Positions 18,562 to 27,318 of a DNA stretch of 64,000 nucleotides are shown here, piece after piece. The DNA comes from Nitrospinae bacterium bin107. GTDB lineage: Bacteria; UBA8248. Position numbers and translations under genes: made by a program. The notes beneath the pieces are model-generated. The model saw only the letters and a list, made by a program, of their open reading frames with translations, was not told where the DNA came from and did not search any database. Location: the NCBI GenBank assembly GCA_002238965.1, contig MPNJ01000010.1, forward strand, positions 1-64,000. Reading direction: 5' to 3'. The first letter of the stretch is position 1. Each line of letters opens with the position of its first letter.

Positions 18562-19212
18562 GTGAGCAGAATCCTCCCGGTGAATCCTGGTTCACCAGAA
18601 GAAGAAGTAATTCGACAGGCCGGCGAAGAACTGAATTCGGGAAACATCGTCGCTTTGCCCACGGATACGATTTATGGCCTATGCGCCAGCGCTCTCGATA
18701 AAGAAGCCGTCGAGAAACTCTACGAAACAAAGGGAAGAGAAGACGAGAAAGGCGCGCCCGTTCTCATCGGCTGCCGCTCCCAGTTAAAAGGGCTTGCAGT
18801 CGACATTTCTCCGCAAGCTTTCAGCCTGATGGACTCAATATGGCCCTCGGGTCTGACTTTGGTTTTACCGGCAACTCCCGATCTGTCTCCCCTGCTCACC
18901 GAAGGCGGTGCTTCTGTCGCCGTGCGTATGCCCGCTCAAGCGCTTTGCCGAATACTTGCGATGCGAGTCGGCCCGTTCGTGGCGACGAGCGCGAACGTAT
19001 CCGGAGAACTTCCACTCCATAACGCTCAAGCGATTTCTTCTCGATTCCAAAACAAGGTGGGGCTGGTCCTGGACGGTGGAACAACAGAGAATACCCGGCC
19101 TTCCACCGTAGTGGACGCGAGAGGGAATAAACCAATAATCCTGCGCGAAGGTGTGGTTGATTTCGATTCGGTGGCGCGCGCTTGGGATAATATAAGAGAA
19201 CCTGCGCCCTGA
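18562..19212 (+). CDS. tsaC: L-threonylcarbamoyladenylate synthase (TsaC/Sua5 type)
   Basis: This 216-residue YrdC-domain enzyme makes threonylcarbamoyl-AMP for the t6A37 tRNA modification. The family motifs are present: VALPTDTIYGLCASA near residue 32, YETKGREDEKGAPV (KxR), the WPSGLTLVLPA strand and VATSANVSG. It is a short TsaC-type form without the Sua5 C-terminal domain. The start is GTG, placed 3 bp after purE, so it is probably co-translated. Ferredoxin is convergent 3 bp downstream. Confidence 0.9.
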   Translation: MSRILPVNPGSPEEEVIRQAGEELNSGNIVALPTDTIYGLCASALDKEAVEKLYETKGREDEKGAPVLIGCRSQLKGLAVDISPQAFSLMDSIWPSGLTLVLPATPDLSPLLTEGGASVAVRMPAQALCRILAMRVGPFVATSANVSGELPLHNAQAISSRFQNKVGLVLDGGTTENTRPSTVVDARGNKPIILREGVVDFDSVARAWDNIREPAP

Positions 19213-19215
19213 ATT

Positions 19216-19518
19216 TTATTCAGGCTCAGGCATATTCAAGACTATCCGGCCCTCTCCTTCGACTATACATTGACAAGCCAGGCGATATTCATCCGGATTC
19301 CATCCATAGGCATCCAGCGTATCTTTCTCGTCTTCCTGCTGTGAAGAGAGAAATTCGGCTCCGGAAATCACGGTCACTTTGCAAGTAGAACAGGCGCAAT
19401 TGCCGCCGCAATCGCAGGTATGCTCGACACCATTTTCCAAATCCGCATCCAGAATGGAATCTCCAGTCGCCATCTTATATTCGACATCGAGATTTTCATA
19501 TCGAATAGTACTCAACAA
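19216..19518 (-). CDS. 2Fe-2S ferredoxin, adrenodoxin type
   Basis: This 100-residue electron carrier has the spacing CDCGGNCACSTCKV followed by LACQC, i.e. Cys-X5-Cys-X2-Cys-Xn-Cys, as in adrenodoxin/Fdx-type 2Fe-2S proteins rather than plant-type ones. Two consecutive TTG codons (19518 and 19515) follow GGGAGGTG; the second has the better spacing. Fdx proteins serve Fe-S assembly and P450 or oxygenase systems. No partner reductase is adjacent, so the role is open. Confidence 0.88.
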   Translation of the reverse strand: MLSTIRYENLDVEYKMATGDSILDADLENGVEHTCDCGGNCACSTCKVTVISGAEFLSSQQEDEKDTLDAYGWNPDEYRLACQCIVEGEGRIVLNMPEPE

Positions 19519-19730
19519 TCCACCTCCCGAAAAAATGATTTTCTAACCTTACAGAATCGCTAGATTTAAACGTTCTTCACGAACATGAGAATTTCACAAA
19601 ACCCCTTCCTTCAAGGGCCAAATCTATATCTTTTTTTGTTCTCTTCAACAAGCGCGTTTCTCATTTTTGGGGCATTATTTCAACAGACGGCAAGCACGAA
19701 TATCCAGATTCACGGAGGGACGAGGGCGAA
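19519..19730. other. Spacer, nothing recognised
   Basis: About 210 bp of A+T-rich sequence separate the ferredoxin start from the SDR stop. I see no gene, hairpin with a T-tract or clear promoter. The ferredoxin promoter should be here. Confidence 0.4.
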
Positions 19731-20477
19731 CTAGACCATGCCTTTCGGGGGTAGAACCACAATCGATTCCGTCCAGGCCTTGCGGGATTGAGAGAGTAGG
19801 AACTCAATGGCTTCCGCCACCAGATCTGGTGGGATCATCGCCTCAAAATCGAACTCCCCCGGGATGGATTTCCACATATCCGTTGCGCAGGCTCCAGGCC
19901 GGAGGATAGTAAGGCGTATCCCCTTCGGCCTCAACTCCTCCACCAATGCCCTGGAGAGTCCCTCAAGACCGGCTTTCGCGGCGCAATAAGCCGACGCCCC
20001 CGGAAAGCCCGACACCGCACTGATCGAAGATATGTTAATAACATCGCCATTCGCCGCCGCAAGCAAGGGACAAAGCGCCCGCGTCAACATGAAAGGGGCG
20101 GTGAGACACACCGAGACCGTAGCGTTAAATTCATCCACAGAGAGGTTTTCGATATCCTTGAAAACACCTGAGCCCGCATTGTTTATCAGCGCATCCACTC
20201 CCTCCAGGCGTTTTTCCGCCATTTCACTGAGCGCTTCGACTTCGTCTGCTTTCGTCACGTCGCAACTGTGCGGAAAAATCTGCCCCACGTACCCTTTTGA
20301 ATCAAAGGCCAATCTCGCCAGGTCATCGGCATCCCTCGAAACGGCAAGAATCTTCGCTCCCGCTTTGGCGAGACGAAGCGCGCTTACACGACCTATACCC
20401 CGAGAAGCCCCGGTCAGAACAATTCGCCTTTTCTCCAGGTTTCTCGGTTCACCGAACACCATCTGGGTTTTCTCCAT
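19731..20477 (-). CDS. Short-chain dehydrogenase/reductase
   Basis: This is a 248-residue classical SDR. It has the Rossmann motif TGASRGIG, NNAG, the catalytic Ser in INISSISAVSG, and YCAAK as the YxxxK pair. It prefers NADP if the Arg after GAS is a guide. The gene overlaps the end of the 6-pyruvoyl-tetrahydropterin synthase-family gene by 29 bp from ATG 20477; ATG 20462 is an alternative start. A PTPS plus SDR pair is the gene content expected for tetrahydrobiopterin synthesis (sepiapterin-reductase-like role), but SDR substrate cannot be read from sequence. Confidence 0.85.
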   Translation of the reverse strand: MEKTQMVFGEPRNLEKRRIVLTGASRGIGRVSALRLAKAGAKILAVSRDADDLARLAFDSKGYVGQIFPHSCDVTKADEVEALSEMAEKRLEGVDALINNAGSGVFKDIENLSVDEFNATVSVCLTAPFMLTRALCPLLAAANGDVINISSISAVSGFPGASAYCAAKAGLEGLSRALVEELRPKGIRLTILRPGACATDMWKSIPGEFDFEAMIPPDLVAEAIEFLLSQSRKAWTESIVVLPPKGMV

Positions 20478-20877
20478 AATAATCCACGAAATTCCGCGCG
20501 TTTTCATACAAGCGGACGCGAAACAGAATTTCCGTGTCTATGTGCTCTACCAGGCATTCCCAAATCGAAATCGCTATGTTCTCCGCCGTGGGGACCCGGT
20601 TTTTCATGAAACCCGCAGCGTCTTCATTCAAATTCTTGTGATCGAGCGCTTCTACGACTTCCCGCCTCATGAGCCTTTTCAAGTCGGCCAGATTATAAGC
20701 CATCCCTGTCTCAGGGTTTAAGGGACATCGCAGGGTTACTTCAAAAACATAATTGTGCCCATGATAGTGTGGATTGGCGCATTTTCCGTACAGGGCCTCA
20801 TTGCGCTCATCGCTCCAATCAGGCCGAAACAACCGGTGCGCCGCGGAGAATTCCTCTTGCCTTGTTATCTCTATCAC
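20449..20877 (-). CDS. 6-pyruvoyl-tetrahydropterin synthase/QueD family
   Basis: This 142-residue protein belongs to the PTPS/QueD family. Zinc ligands are in FSAAHRL and HYHGHNY, the catalytic Cys is in YGKCANP, and a DLKRLM segment and the DHKNLN motif follow. Members make either 6-carboxytetrahydropterin (queuosine pathway) or 6-pyruvoyl-tetrahydropterin (tetrahydrobiopterin). The Cys-ANP-HYHGHNY context and the adjacent SDR allow either; no queC/queE is in the window. It starts 12 bp after thrC and overlaps the SDR gene, so it sits in a thrC-PTPS-SDR operon. Confidence 0.85.
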   Translation of the reverse strand: MIEITRQEEFSAAHRLFRPDWSDERNEALYGKCANPHYHGHNYVFEVTLRCPLNPETGMAYNLADLKRLMRREVVEALDHKNLNEDAAGFMKNRVPTAENIAISIWECLVEHIDTEILFRVRLYENARNFVDYYGENPDGVR

Positions 20878-20889
20878 TTGCCATTCATC

Positions 20890-22095
20890 CTAGATTGAAA
20901 GCGGGTCGATAACAGAGACATCCGTTTCTATCATATCCGCATACTTTAGGCCTGTGGCCGTATTAAACGTCACGATACGCTCATCGCGCCCGATTTCACC
21001 TCGCTCAACCAAAACTTCCAGGGCTGCAATACAGGCCCCGCCTTCCGGGCAGATGAGAATCCCCTCAGAAGCACCTACCTTTCTTTGCGCCTCGAACATC
21101 ATTTCATCCGAAACAGCAATCGCCGTGCCCCCACTTTCCCGGATAGCTTGCAGACACAAAAAATCCGCCAGAACCTTTGGCGCGCGCAGGCCGGATACCA
21201 TCGTCGTCGGGTTGTCCCACTGGGCCGAAACTTCATCGTTGTTCTCATACGCCCGCACGAGTGGTGCGCAGCCCTCGGCTTGAACGCATATCATGCGCGG
21301 TCTTTTTTCGCCTATCCATCCCAATGCCTCAAGCTCGCCAAAGGCGCGCCACATCGCCACCAATCCCGTTCCGCCGCCTGTGGGGTAGAGAATCACGTCG
21401 GGGATATCGCCGCCAAGTTGTTCGACGAGTTCATAAGCCATCGTTTTCTTGCCTTCGGCCCGATAAGGCTCCTTGAACGTGGACAATTCGAACCAACCTT
21501 CAGCCGGAGTTCTTTGCGCCACGATTTCCGCGCAATGATGTATATAGCCGCGAACAACGGTCACATCGGCTCCTGCCAGAGCACATTCCACTTTGTGCAC
21601 ACTCGGCGCTTTTTCCGGGACAAACACAGACGCCTCGATTCCCGCTCGCGAAGCGTAAGCCGCCGCCGCGCCTCCCGCGTTGCCTGCTGTAGGAATGGCT
21701 ATCTTTTTCGCTCCCAGATGCCGCGCCATCGTGACCGCCACAGACAATCCCCTGGACTTGAAACTCCCAGTCGGATTCAAACCTTCATCCTTCACGTACA
21801 GATGGGAAAGCCCCAACACATTTTCAAGACGAGGCGCCCTTAATAAGGGCGTCATGCCTTCACCCAGCGTAACGATGGCGCTTTCATCGGGGGCCGGGAG
21901 CATTTCATGATAGCGCCACATGGAATGAGCGCGGCTCGCCAAATTCTTGAAGTCCAAAGTCCGCGCCGCGGCTTCGGTGTCATACAGCGCCAGCAACGGA
22001 GCACCGCAGGGGCTTAGATTCATCAAGCCGCCGGGTTGAAACTGCTCTCCGGTTTTTGAACACTCAAGTCCTATGAATGTAGAGTAAGAATTCAT
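20890..22095 (-). CDS. thrC: Threonine synthase
   Basis: This 401-residue PLP enzyme converts O-phosphohomoserine to threonine. It opens with the threonine-synthase leader FIGLECSKTGEQF, a zinc-ribbon-like remnant. The fold-type II PLP site has NPTGSFKSRG (Schiff-base Lys), PTAGNAGGAAAAYASRAG and the phosphate-binding YPTGGGTGL. The length fits the compact class. It is first of a three-gene run with the pterin synthase and SDR genes; the ATG is at 22095. An unusual feature is the Ala-rich GNAGGAAAAYA in place of GNxGxxxAxYA. Confidence 0.88.
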   Translation of the reverse strand: MNSYSTFIGLECSKTGEQFQPGGLMNLSPCGAPLLALYDTEAAARTLDFKNLASRAHSMWRYHEMLPAPDESAIVTLGEGMTPLLRAPRLENVLGLSHLYVKDEGLNPTGSFKSRGLSVAVTMARHLGAKKIAIPTAGNAGGAAAAYASRAGIEASVFVPEKAPSVHKVECALAGADVTVVRGYIHHCAEIVAQRTPAEGWFELSTFKEPYRAEGKKTMAYELVEQLGGDIPDVILYPTGGGTGLVAMWRAFGELEALGWIGEKRPRMICVQAEGCAPLVRAYENNDEVSAQWDNPTTMVSGLRAPKVLADFLCLQAIRESGGTAIAVSDEMMFEAQRKVGASEGILICPEGGACIAALEVLVERGEIGRDERIVTFNTATGLKYADMIETDVSVIDPLSI

Positions 22096-22216
22096 TTTAT
22101 AATCTCATTTATGAAATTTTCATTTTCGATATTGTTGCTTCAATAGCACTTTGATACCTTTACTTAGATTCCCTTAACGATAGCGTCATCATCGCTGTCC
22201 CCGCAAGGAGAAACCA

Positions 22217-23095
22217 ATGGCACGCAGTGTAAAGGCATTGCCAGGCCCGGCAAAAACCCAAGGATTCGTCGAAATCGCAGAAGGAATACATGTTTTCATC
22301 GGCGGAGACGGCGGCACGAATTTCGGCCTCATTCTTACGGACGAAAAACCGGTCATCGTTGATAACGACATCCGTATACGAAAGGCTTTCGTGTCCGGCA
22401 TGAAAGAATTCACCCGAAAATCACCCGGGCTAGTGCTCAATACCCACCACAATTTCGACCATACATCCGACAACGGTTACTACCACAAGCGAGGGGCTGT
22501 TTCCGTCGGCCAGGAAAACGTGGTTATCGAGATGGAGCGAGAGGAGAACGAGGGCATCTGGGTAAAGCAAATGGCGGGCAGGCCGCAAAAGGTGGAGCAC
22601 CTGATCGGCAAACTTCACATCGCCACGCCCATGGTGACGTTCGGAGATGAGATTTCCGTCCGTTACGGCGGGCGGCTATTCGAGATGGTCCACATCGGTC
22701 ATTGCCATACTAAAGGCGACACAGTTGTCTGGATGCCGGAGGAGAGAATTCTCTTCACGGGAGACCTGCTCGATTATCGAACCCACCCGGTGGCAAGGTT
22801 GGGGAATTTCGGCAACTGGATAGATGCGATCCCAAAACTAAAGAAATTTCCCGCCAAGTTCCTCATCCCCGGCCATGGGCCGGTTCCCACTCAGCCCGCC
22901 TCAAAGGTATGGGATGAATTCAGGGGCTACATGACGAAATTACGGTCGCGCACCGCCGCAGCCCTGAAAAAACACCGGACGCTCGCAAAAGCGGTTCCGA
23001 GCGTTCACATGGATGAATACCGGAATTGGTTTCGCCCAAACCTGGTTCCGCAAAACGCGACGTTAATGGCAAAGGAAATAAGAAAAAAAAGGTGA
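22217..23095 (+). CDS. Metallo-beta-lactamase-fold hydrolase, altered metal site
   Basis: This is a 292-residue MBL-fold protein resembling the quinoprotein-relay/SoxH-like group. FIGGDGGTNFGLI, VIVDNDI, GHCHTKGDTVVWMP, FTGDLLDY and PGHGPV are in canonical order. The usual HxHxDH motif reads NTHHNFDH, so the second His is replaced by Asn; the other ligands appear present. Substrate is unknown. AAGGAG lies upstream of the ATG. It converges on the PQQ-like gene with only 5 bp between the stops. Confidence 0.82.
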   Translation: MARSVKALPGPAKTQGFVEIAEGIHVFIGGDGGTNFGLILTDEKPVIVDNDIRIRKAFVSGMKEFTRKSPGLVLNTHHNFDHTSDNGYYHKRGAVSVGQENVVIEMEREENEGIWVKQMAGRPQKVEHLIGKLHIATPMVTFGDEISVRYGGRLFEMVHIGHCHTKGDTVVWMPEERILFTGDLLDYRTHPVARLGNFGNWIDAIPKLKKFPAKFLIPGHGPVPTQPASKVWDEFRGYMTKLRSRTAAALKKHRTLAKAVPSVHMDEYRNWFRPNLVPQNATLMAKEIRKKR

Positions 23096-23100
23096 GAACC

Positions 23101-23694
23101 TCACACCCACTCGGTTGGCGGCGCTTCTCCCTCAAAATATCCGGAGGGAACATCCCCTCGCACGCGGCGGTCGATCAGGCGTTTTGTGGTTAAAGAAAAC
23201 CGGCTTTCCACCTCGCAGGATGAAGACCACGGCTCTTCATCCTGAAACCCGCCCACCCGAATTTCTCCTTCCACGATCAAGACGCCATCTTCGACCACGG
23301 GGGTATTTCTAACCACACCTGTTCTGTCATCCCAAAACCGCACGGCGCCATCGTTTGCTCCGAAAGCATAAACGGAACCTCCTCGCTTCCAGTCCACCGT
23401 CGCAAACGTTCCTCCTTTTTCTTCCCTTTTCATTTCCGCGCTGCTCGTACCCACGATGTAGATATCCTCCCAGATGAGAGGAGGCGCTATCACCCAGCCC
23501 GCCGAGTTCTCCACTCGCCAGCGGAAGTTGCCGCTTGCGCGATTGACTGCAAAAAAATGCCCCTTTTCCTGGTCATTCAGGACGGCGAAAATCCCATTTT
23601 CATCCGCGGCATACAGCGAAGTATGCACACCAAGGCGTTCAAGAAGTTCTTCGGGTGGAATCGTCACAAAAACGAACTCTCCATTAGTGATCAT
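23101..23694 (-). CDS. PQQ-like beta-propeller fragment protein
   Basis: This is a 197-residue protein resembling part of a PQQ-type (BamB/quinoprotein dehydrogenase-like) beta-propeller: blades at SLYAADENGIFAVLN, HFFAVNRASGNFRWRV, IYIVGTSS, and GSVYAFGANDGAVRFWD. It has no signal peptide and only about half a propeller. An in-frame TAA lies three codons before the ATG, so no longer frame exists. It may be a stand-alone reduced propeller or the relic of a larger gene. Confidence 0.6.
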   Translation of the reverse strand: MITNGEFVFVTIPPEELLERLGVHTSLYAADENGIFAVLNDQEKGHFFAVNRASGNFRWRVENSAGWVIAPPLIWEDIYIVGTSSAEMKREEKGGTFATVDWKRGGSVYAFGANDGAVRFWDDRTGVVRNTPVVEDGVLIVEGEIRVGGFQDEEPWSSSCEVESRFSLTTKRLIDRRVRGDVPSGYFEGEAPPTEWV

Positions 23695-23874
23695 CGAAAC
23701 GGGTTACTCAGAATCTGTCAGCAGAAGAATACCCGAAGACACCTTTCACCTCTATCTCGCCAAGTGAAATGAAACAACGCGCTGCACATCAAGCTCGTGC
23801 GTCATGATTATTTTTGGTAAGATCATTCGAACAAGTATTCATCATATCGGAGATTGCTAAAAAGGAGATTTCAC

Positions 23875-24447
23875 ATGGCCGTCGTCACCATTTCACGTCA
23901 ATACGGTACCGGTGGAATTTTCATTGCGCACCAGCTCGCGGACAAACTGGGCCATGCGTTTCTCGGGCGCGACGAGCTCGTTGAAATTTGCGAGCAAAGA
24001 GGTTTGACCCTGGATTTGGAGAAAATAGAAGGCCGCGCTCCAACAATCCTGGAACGTACCTTTGGCGTCGGAAGAGACAGCTTGCGAGACGTTTTGTCTG
24101 ATTGCATGAATGAAGCGGCGGACAAAGGGAATGTGGTTATTGGCGGATGGGGTGGTCAAGTACTCTTGAAGGATCGGACCGACGCCCTGCATCTTCGAAT
24201 CGTCGGCAGCCTGGAAGCCCGTATCCGCCACTTCATGGAATCATCAGGTGTAACGAGAACTGCGGCGGAAGAAACCATCAAGAGATCAGACCGGGATCAG
24301 GGTTTGTTTTCCCAATATTTCTTCAATGTCGATTTCGCCGATTCAACTCTTTATCACGGCACATTGAATATTGAACAAACAGCACCCGAAAGCATGATTT
24401 CCTTCATCGAATCGATGATTGCAGAAAAAGAGAAAGCGGCTTCCTGA
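23875..24447 (+). CDS. Cytidylate kinase-like family protein
   Basis: This 190-residue protein belongs to the cytidylate-kinase-like (AAK_... P-loop) family. VVTISRQYGTGGIFIA carries the P-loop variant in place of the normal GxxGxGK(S/T). VIGGWGGQVLL and LHLRIVGSLEARI follow as in the family, and AEETIKRSDRDQ is the lid region. No substrate is established for most members. The ATG at 23875 is preceded by AAAAGGAG; an upstream in-frame start is disfavoured. Confidence 0.8.
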   Translation: MAVVTISRQYGTGGIFIAHQLADKLGHAFLGRDELVEICEQRGLTLDLEKIEGRAPTILERTFGVGRDSLRDVLSDCMNEAADKGNVVIGGWGGQVLLKDRTDALHLRIVGSLEARIRHFMESSGVTRTAAEETIKRSDRDQGLFSQYFFNVDFADSTLYHGTLNIEQTAPESMISFIESMIAEKEKAAS

Positions 24448-24462
24448 ATACTGTCTCGATAT

Positions 24463-25698
24463 TCATCCTTTTCTTCTCTTTGCTTTCGATGACGCCGCCG
24501 CTACTGCGATAAGCGACAAGACTTGAACAACCAGCACGAGAATGAAAGCCCAGTAATAACTTCCCCACAAGTCAAAAATATATCCCGCGGCCCAAGGCCC
24601 AACGGCAGAGGCCAATCCCCCTCCCGTTTGGCTGAATCCCAAGATTCGACCAAAATTCTTGCCGCCAAAAATATCCGCCTTGAGCGATACGAAAATCGCA
24701 CCACGAGCACCGGCGCCAATGCCATACACCAGAATATAAGCATATCCCAGCCAAACAAGACGTTCAGATAAATTCATCAACAGAATTACGCCCGACATGG
24801 CGACCAAGCTGAGCAGATAAAAAGTTCGGGTCCGCCCGATCTTGTCTCCTACCCATCCTCCCAAAATACCTCCCATGGCTCTGACAACAGCCAGGCCTCC
24901 TATCAGAGAGGCGGCTTTTATGGTGCTCATTCCCACATCAACCATGTGAGCGGCCTGGTGCACGCCGACGACGCTGAAGCCAACGCCATTAAACATCCCC
25001 GCCAGAAACAACAGCCAAAAAACCGAATCAGACAGAGCTTCCTTCAAGGTCCAGTTCGACCCGGAGGCAGCCCCTGATTTTCTTTCCGTTACGTCGGCGC
25101 GGCTGCGGTGTAAAAGCACATTCAGGGGAACCAACAAGACGATGATGCCAATCGCCAACAAAACATACGCCGCGCGCCATCCGAAAGTCGCGATTAGATA
25201 GGCGGAAAACGGAACCATGAGGATGCCGCCACAACTCCTTCCCGATAACGATATCCCCATCGCCACGGAGCGGCGTTGCGCAAACCATTGACTGACTACC
25301 GTGCTCGTAGGAATAAACCCAAACATGGTAACGCCTAGTGCTACGACGCCCCCATAGAAAAAATACAAGGTGGATAAACTCGAAACTTTTGACATCAACA
25401 CAAGGCCGACGCCCAGAATCGTGATTCCGGTGGGGATTATGACTCTTGGACCCCATCGGTCTACCATAGCCCCAATAAAGCCTGCGGATATCGCAAACGT
25501 AGCCATCGAAAAAGAAAACGCCAAGGCGGTGTCCGCACGGGACCAACCGAATTCATCGAGAAAAGCCACATAAAAAACAGGAAACGTTCCGACAATGGAG
25601 CCACCGACAGCCATGGTGAAAAAAGTGAGACCCACTATCACCCAGCCATAATAGCGGCTCGAATTCTCACTCGCGTTTTCTGAATAATAGAACTTCAT
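24463..25698 (-). CDS. MFS transporter
   Basis: This is a 411-residue integral membrane protein with about 12 hydrophobic segments. It has the MFS motif-A-like loop GAMVDRWGPRVI between segments 2 and 3, and GGWVGDKIGRTR in the second half. It resembles the monocarboxylate/oxalate:formate-antiporter-like branch (opening YYGWVIVGLTFF). Substrate is unknown. A strong terminator separates it from dnaN upstream on the same strand, so it has its own promoter. Confidence 0.88.
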   Translation of the reverse strand: MKFYYSENASENSSRYYGWVIVGLTFFTMAVGGSIVGTFPVFYVAFLDEFGWSRADTALAFSFSMATFAISAGFIGAMVDRWGPRVIIPTGITILGVGLVLMSKVSSLSTLYFFYGGVVALGVTMFGFIPTSTVVSQWFAQRRSVAMGISLSGRSCGGILMVPFSAYLIATFGWRAAYVLLAIGIIVLLVPLNVLLHRSRADVTERKSGAASGSNWTLKEALSDSVFWLLFLAGMFNGVGFSVVGVHQAAHMVDVGMSTIKAASLIGGLAVVRAMGGILGGWVGDKIGRTRTFYLLSLVAMSGVILLMNLSERLVWLGYAYILVYGIGAGARGAIFVSLKADIFGGKNFGRILGFSQTGGGLASAVGPWAAGYIFDLWGSYYWAFILVLVVQVLSLIAVAAASSKAKRRKG

Positions 25699-25717
25699 CT
25701 AACCGAATCCACGACAG

Positions 25718-25750
25718 AAAAAATACAGGCGCCCCACTAAAGAGGCGCCT
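25718..25750 (-). terminator. Rho-independent terminator after dnaN
   Basis: On the minus strand an AGGCGCC/GGCGCCT stem (25727-25733 with 25744-25750) is followed by GTATTTTTT, whose six T residues correspond to 25718-25723. It lies about 80 bp beyond the dnaN stop and insulates the MFS gene. Confidence 0.75.
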
Positions 25751-25831
25751 AAGAGATCACCATCCCCCAATTATCTCATTTAGGGGGAAACTTGCTGCAT
25801 CAATTCAACCCTTGGCAAACCGAACAGCTGT

Positions 25832-26989
25832 TTAGACACGCATCGGCATTACAACATATGTATAACCATCCGAGTCCTTGGGAGAGAGTACCCCGGGACT
25901 CAGCGAATCCTTTAAATCCATGCAGATTTTCTCTTCTTCCAATATGGATAGCGCATCCAGACAATACCTTGAATTAAATCCAATCGTAATGTCGGTCTGC
26001 GCGTTCGATTCTATGATTTCCTCAGCCTCCCCCGCCTCTGAACCGTTCGTCGTCAACTTCAACTGGCCCGGGGTAAACGCGAACTTCACCATGCGCGTTT
26101 CGTTCGTGAAAAGCGCAACCCGCCTGAGTGCTTGTGTTAAACTTTCCCGGTTCATCAAAATGGAGTGCTCATTGTTATCCGGAATCACTTGTCTGTATTT
26201 CGGAAATTCACCGTCTATCAACCGGGCCGATAGCGCAATATTTTCCATTTGAAAAATGATGTGATTTGGAGTGAGGGAGGCTGACGCTTCATCTCCAGAA
26301 AGAGACAAGCCCTGCCCGCTTGAGACGTGAGTAAGAGAGACGGATACTTCACCCTCAATGCCTTGCAAGAGCTTCACGAGTTCTCCCAAAGCTTTTTTGT
26401 GGACAATCACTCCTTCATGAAGCACCAACCCTTCGCTCGGGCGCTCAATCATAGCCAACCGATGGCCATCGGTAGCGACGAGGCGCAGGATATCGGCTTC
26501 GGTTTCCATGAAAACGCCATTGTATGTATAGCGCGTCTCGTCCTGAGAAATCGCAAACATCGTCTTTCGAATCATTTCCGATAATACCGAAGCAGAAATG
26601 GTATGTGCGTCTGATTCTTTCGACTCTGGGAGTGCGGGGAATTCTGCAGGCGGCAATCCCGGAAAACGGAATTTCGAGCGCTCACAGCGCATTTCAATCC
26701 ACAGTCCGTCTTCTTCCGTGAAATGGACTTCCGCTTCAGGAAGTTCTCGGACAATATCGAACAATTTCCTTGCATTCAGCGTAACTTGCCCTGCTTTCTC
26801 TACTTCAGCCTCGAAAATTCCGCGCATGCTGATATCAAGGTTCGTGCCCAACAAGCGGATATTCTTGTTGCCTTCGGTCTCGACAAGCACATTTTGCAAT
26901 ATGGGCATTGCGCTGCTTCTGTTTTCGACAACACCTTGTATTGTCTGCAGGGCTCTGAGCAACGTATCCCTTGAAATGACTAACTCCAC
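25832..26989 (-). CDS. dnaN: DNA polymerase III sliding clamp (beta)
   Basis: This 385-residue protein has the three-domain clamp layout. It opens with MELVISRDTLLRALQTIQGVVENR. The domain 2 signature FAISQDETRYTYNGVFME, LVATDGHRLAMIE, the LIDGEFPKYRQVIP motif and the C-terminal YTYVVMPMRV follow. The start is GTG with GGAG 8 bp upstream. It is not next to dnaA or recF, unlike the common dnaA-dnaN-recF order, and I find no DnaA-box cluster nearby. A terminator follows. Confidence 0.95.
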   Translation of the reverse strand: MELVISRDTLLRALQTIQGVVENRSSAMPILQNVLVETEGNKNIRLLGTNLDISMRGIFEAEVEKAGQVTLNARKLFDIVRELPEAEVHFTEEDGLWIEMRCERSKFRFPGLPPAEFPALPESKESDAHTISASVLSEMIRKTMFAISQDETRYTYNGVFMETEADILRLVATDGHRLAMIERPSEGLVLHEGVIVHKKALGELVKLLQGIEGEVSVSLTHVSSGQGLSLSGDEASASLTPNHIIFQMENIALSARLIDGEFPKYRQVIPDNNEHSILMNRESLTQALRRVALFTNETRMVKFAFTPGQLKLTTNGSEAGEAEEIIESNAQTDITIGFNSRYCLDALSILEEEKICMDLKDSLSPGVLSPKDSDGYTYVVMPMRV

Positions 26990-27318
26990 AATACCGACTC
27001 CTTGTTATGGGACAGGGTTTTACGAATCACTGATCAGCATCAACTCGATATTGGTTTGATGATAACAAATTTCAGGGTCTCGTGGTCGTATGTTTCATAT
27101 AAACCAAAGAGAGATACAGGGCAAGAGGACGGAATTTGGAAAAAGCTTTTGTCGCTGGGTGACATCTGATCCCATGAATTGATGGCGCAATCTGTTATTT
27201 TGCTCACGAGGAAGCCCATAAAAAAAGAAAAACGGAAGGCGTAAATCTTGAACTAATGATTTGAAATGGTAATATGCAAGCCTTATTTGTTTGGAGGCTC
27301 CCCAACTCATTCTTCGTT
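26990..27318. other. Divergent spacer dnaN/PIG-L
   Basis: This 329-bp gap between divergent dnaN and the deacetylase gene should contain both promoters. It is A+T-rich. I searched by eye for TTATCCACA-type DnaA boxes and found none, so I do not call an origin here. The upstream in-frame ATG of the deacetylase frame at 27274 lies in it. Confidence 0.4.

Noticed and set aside
19208-19224. Hairpin CCTGAAT/ATTCAGG between tsaC and ferredoxin
   Set aside because: It overlaps the tsaC stop and has no T-tract, so I did not call a terminator.
26990-27318. Possible replication origin next to dnaN
   Set aside because: No TTATCCACA-type boxes and no dnaA gene; the sequence is simply A+T-rich.
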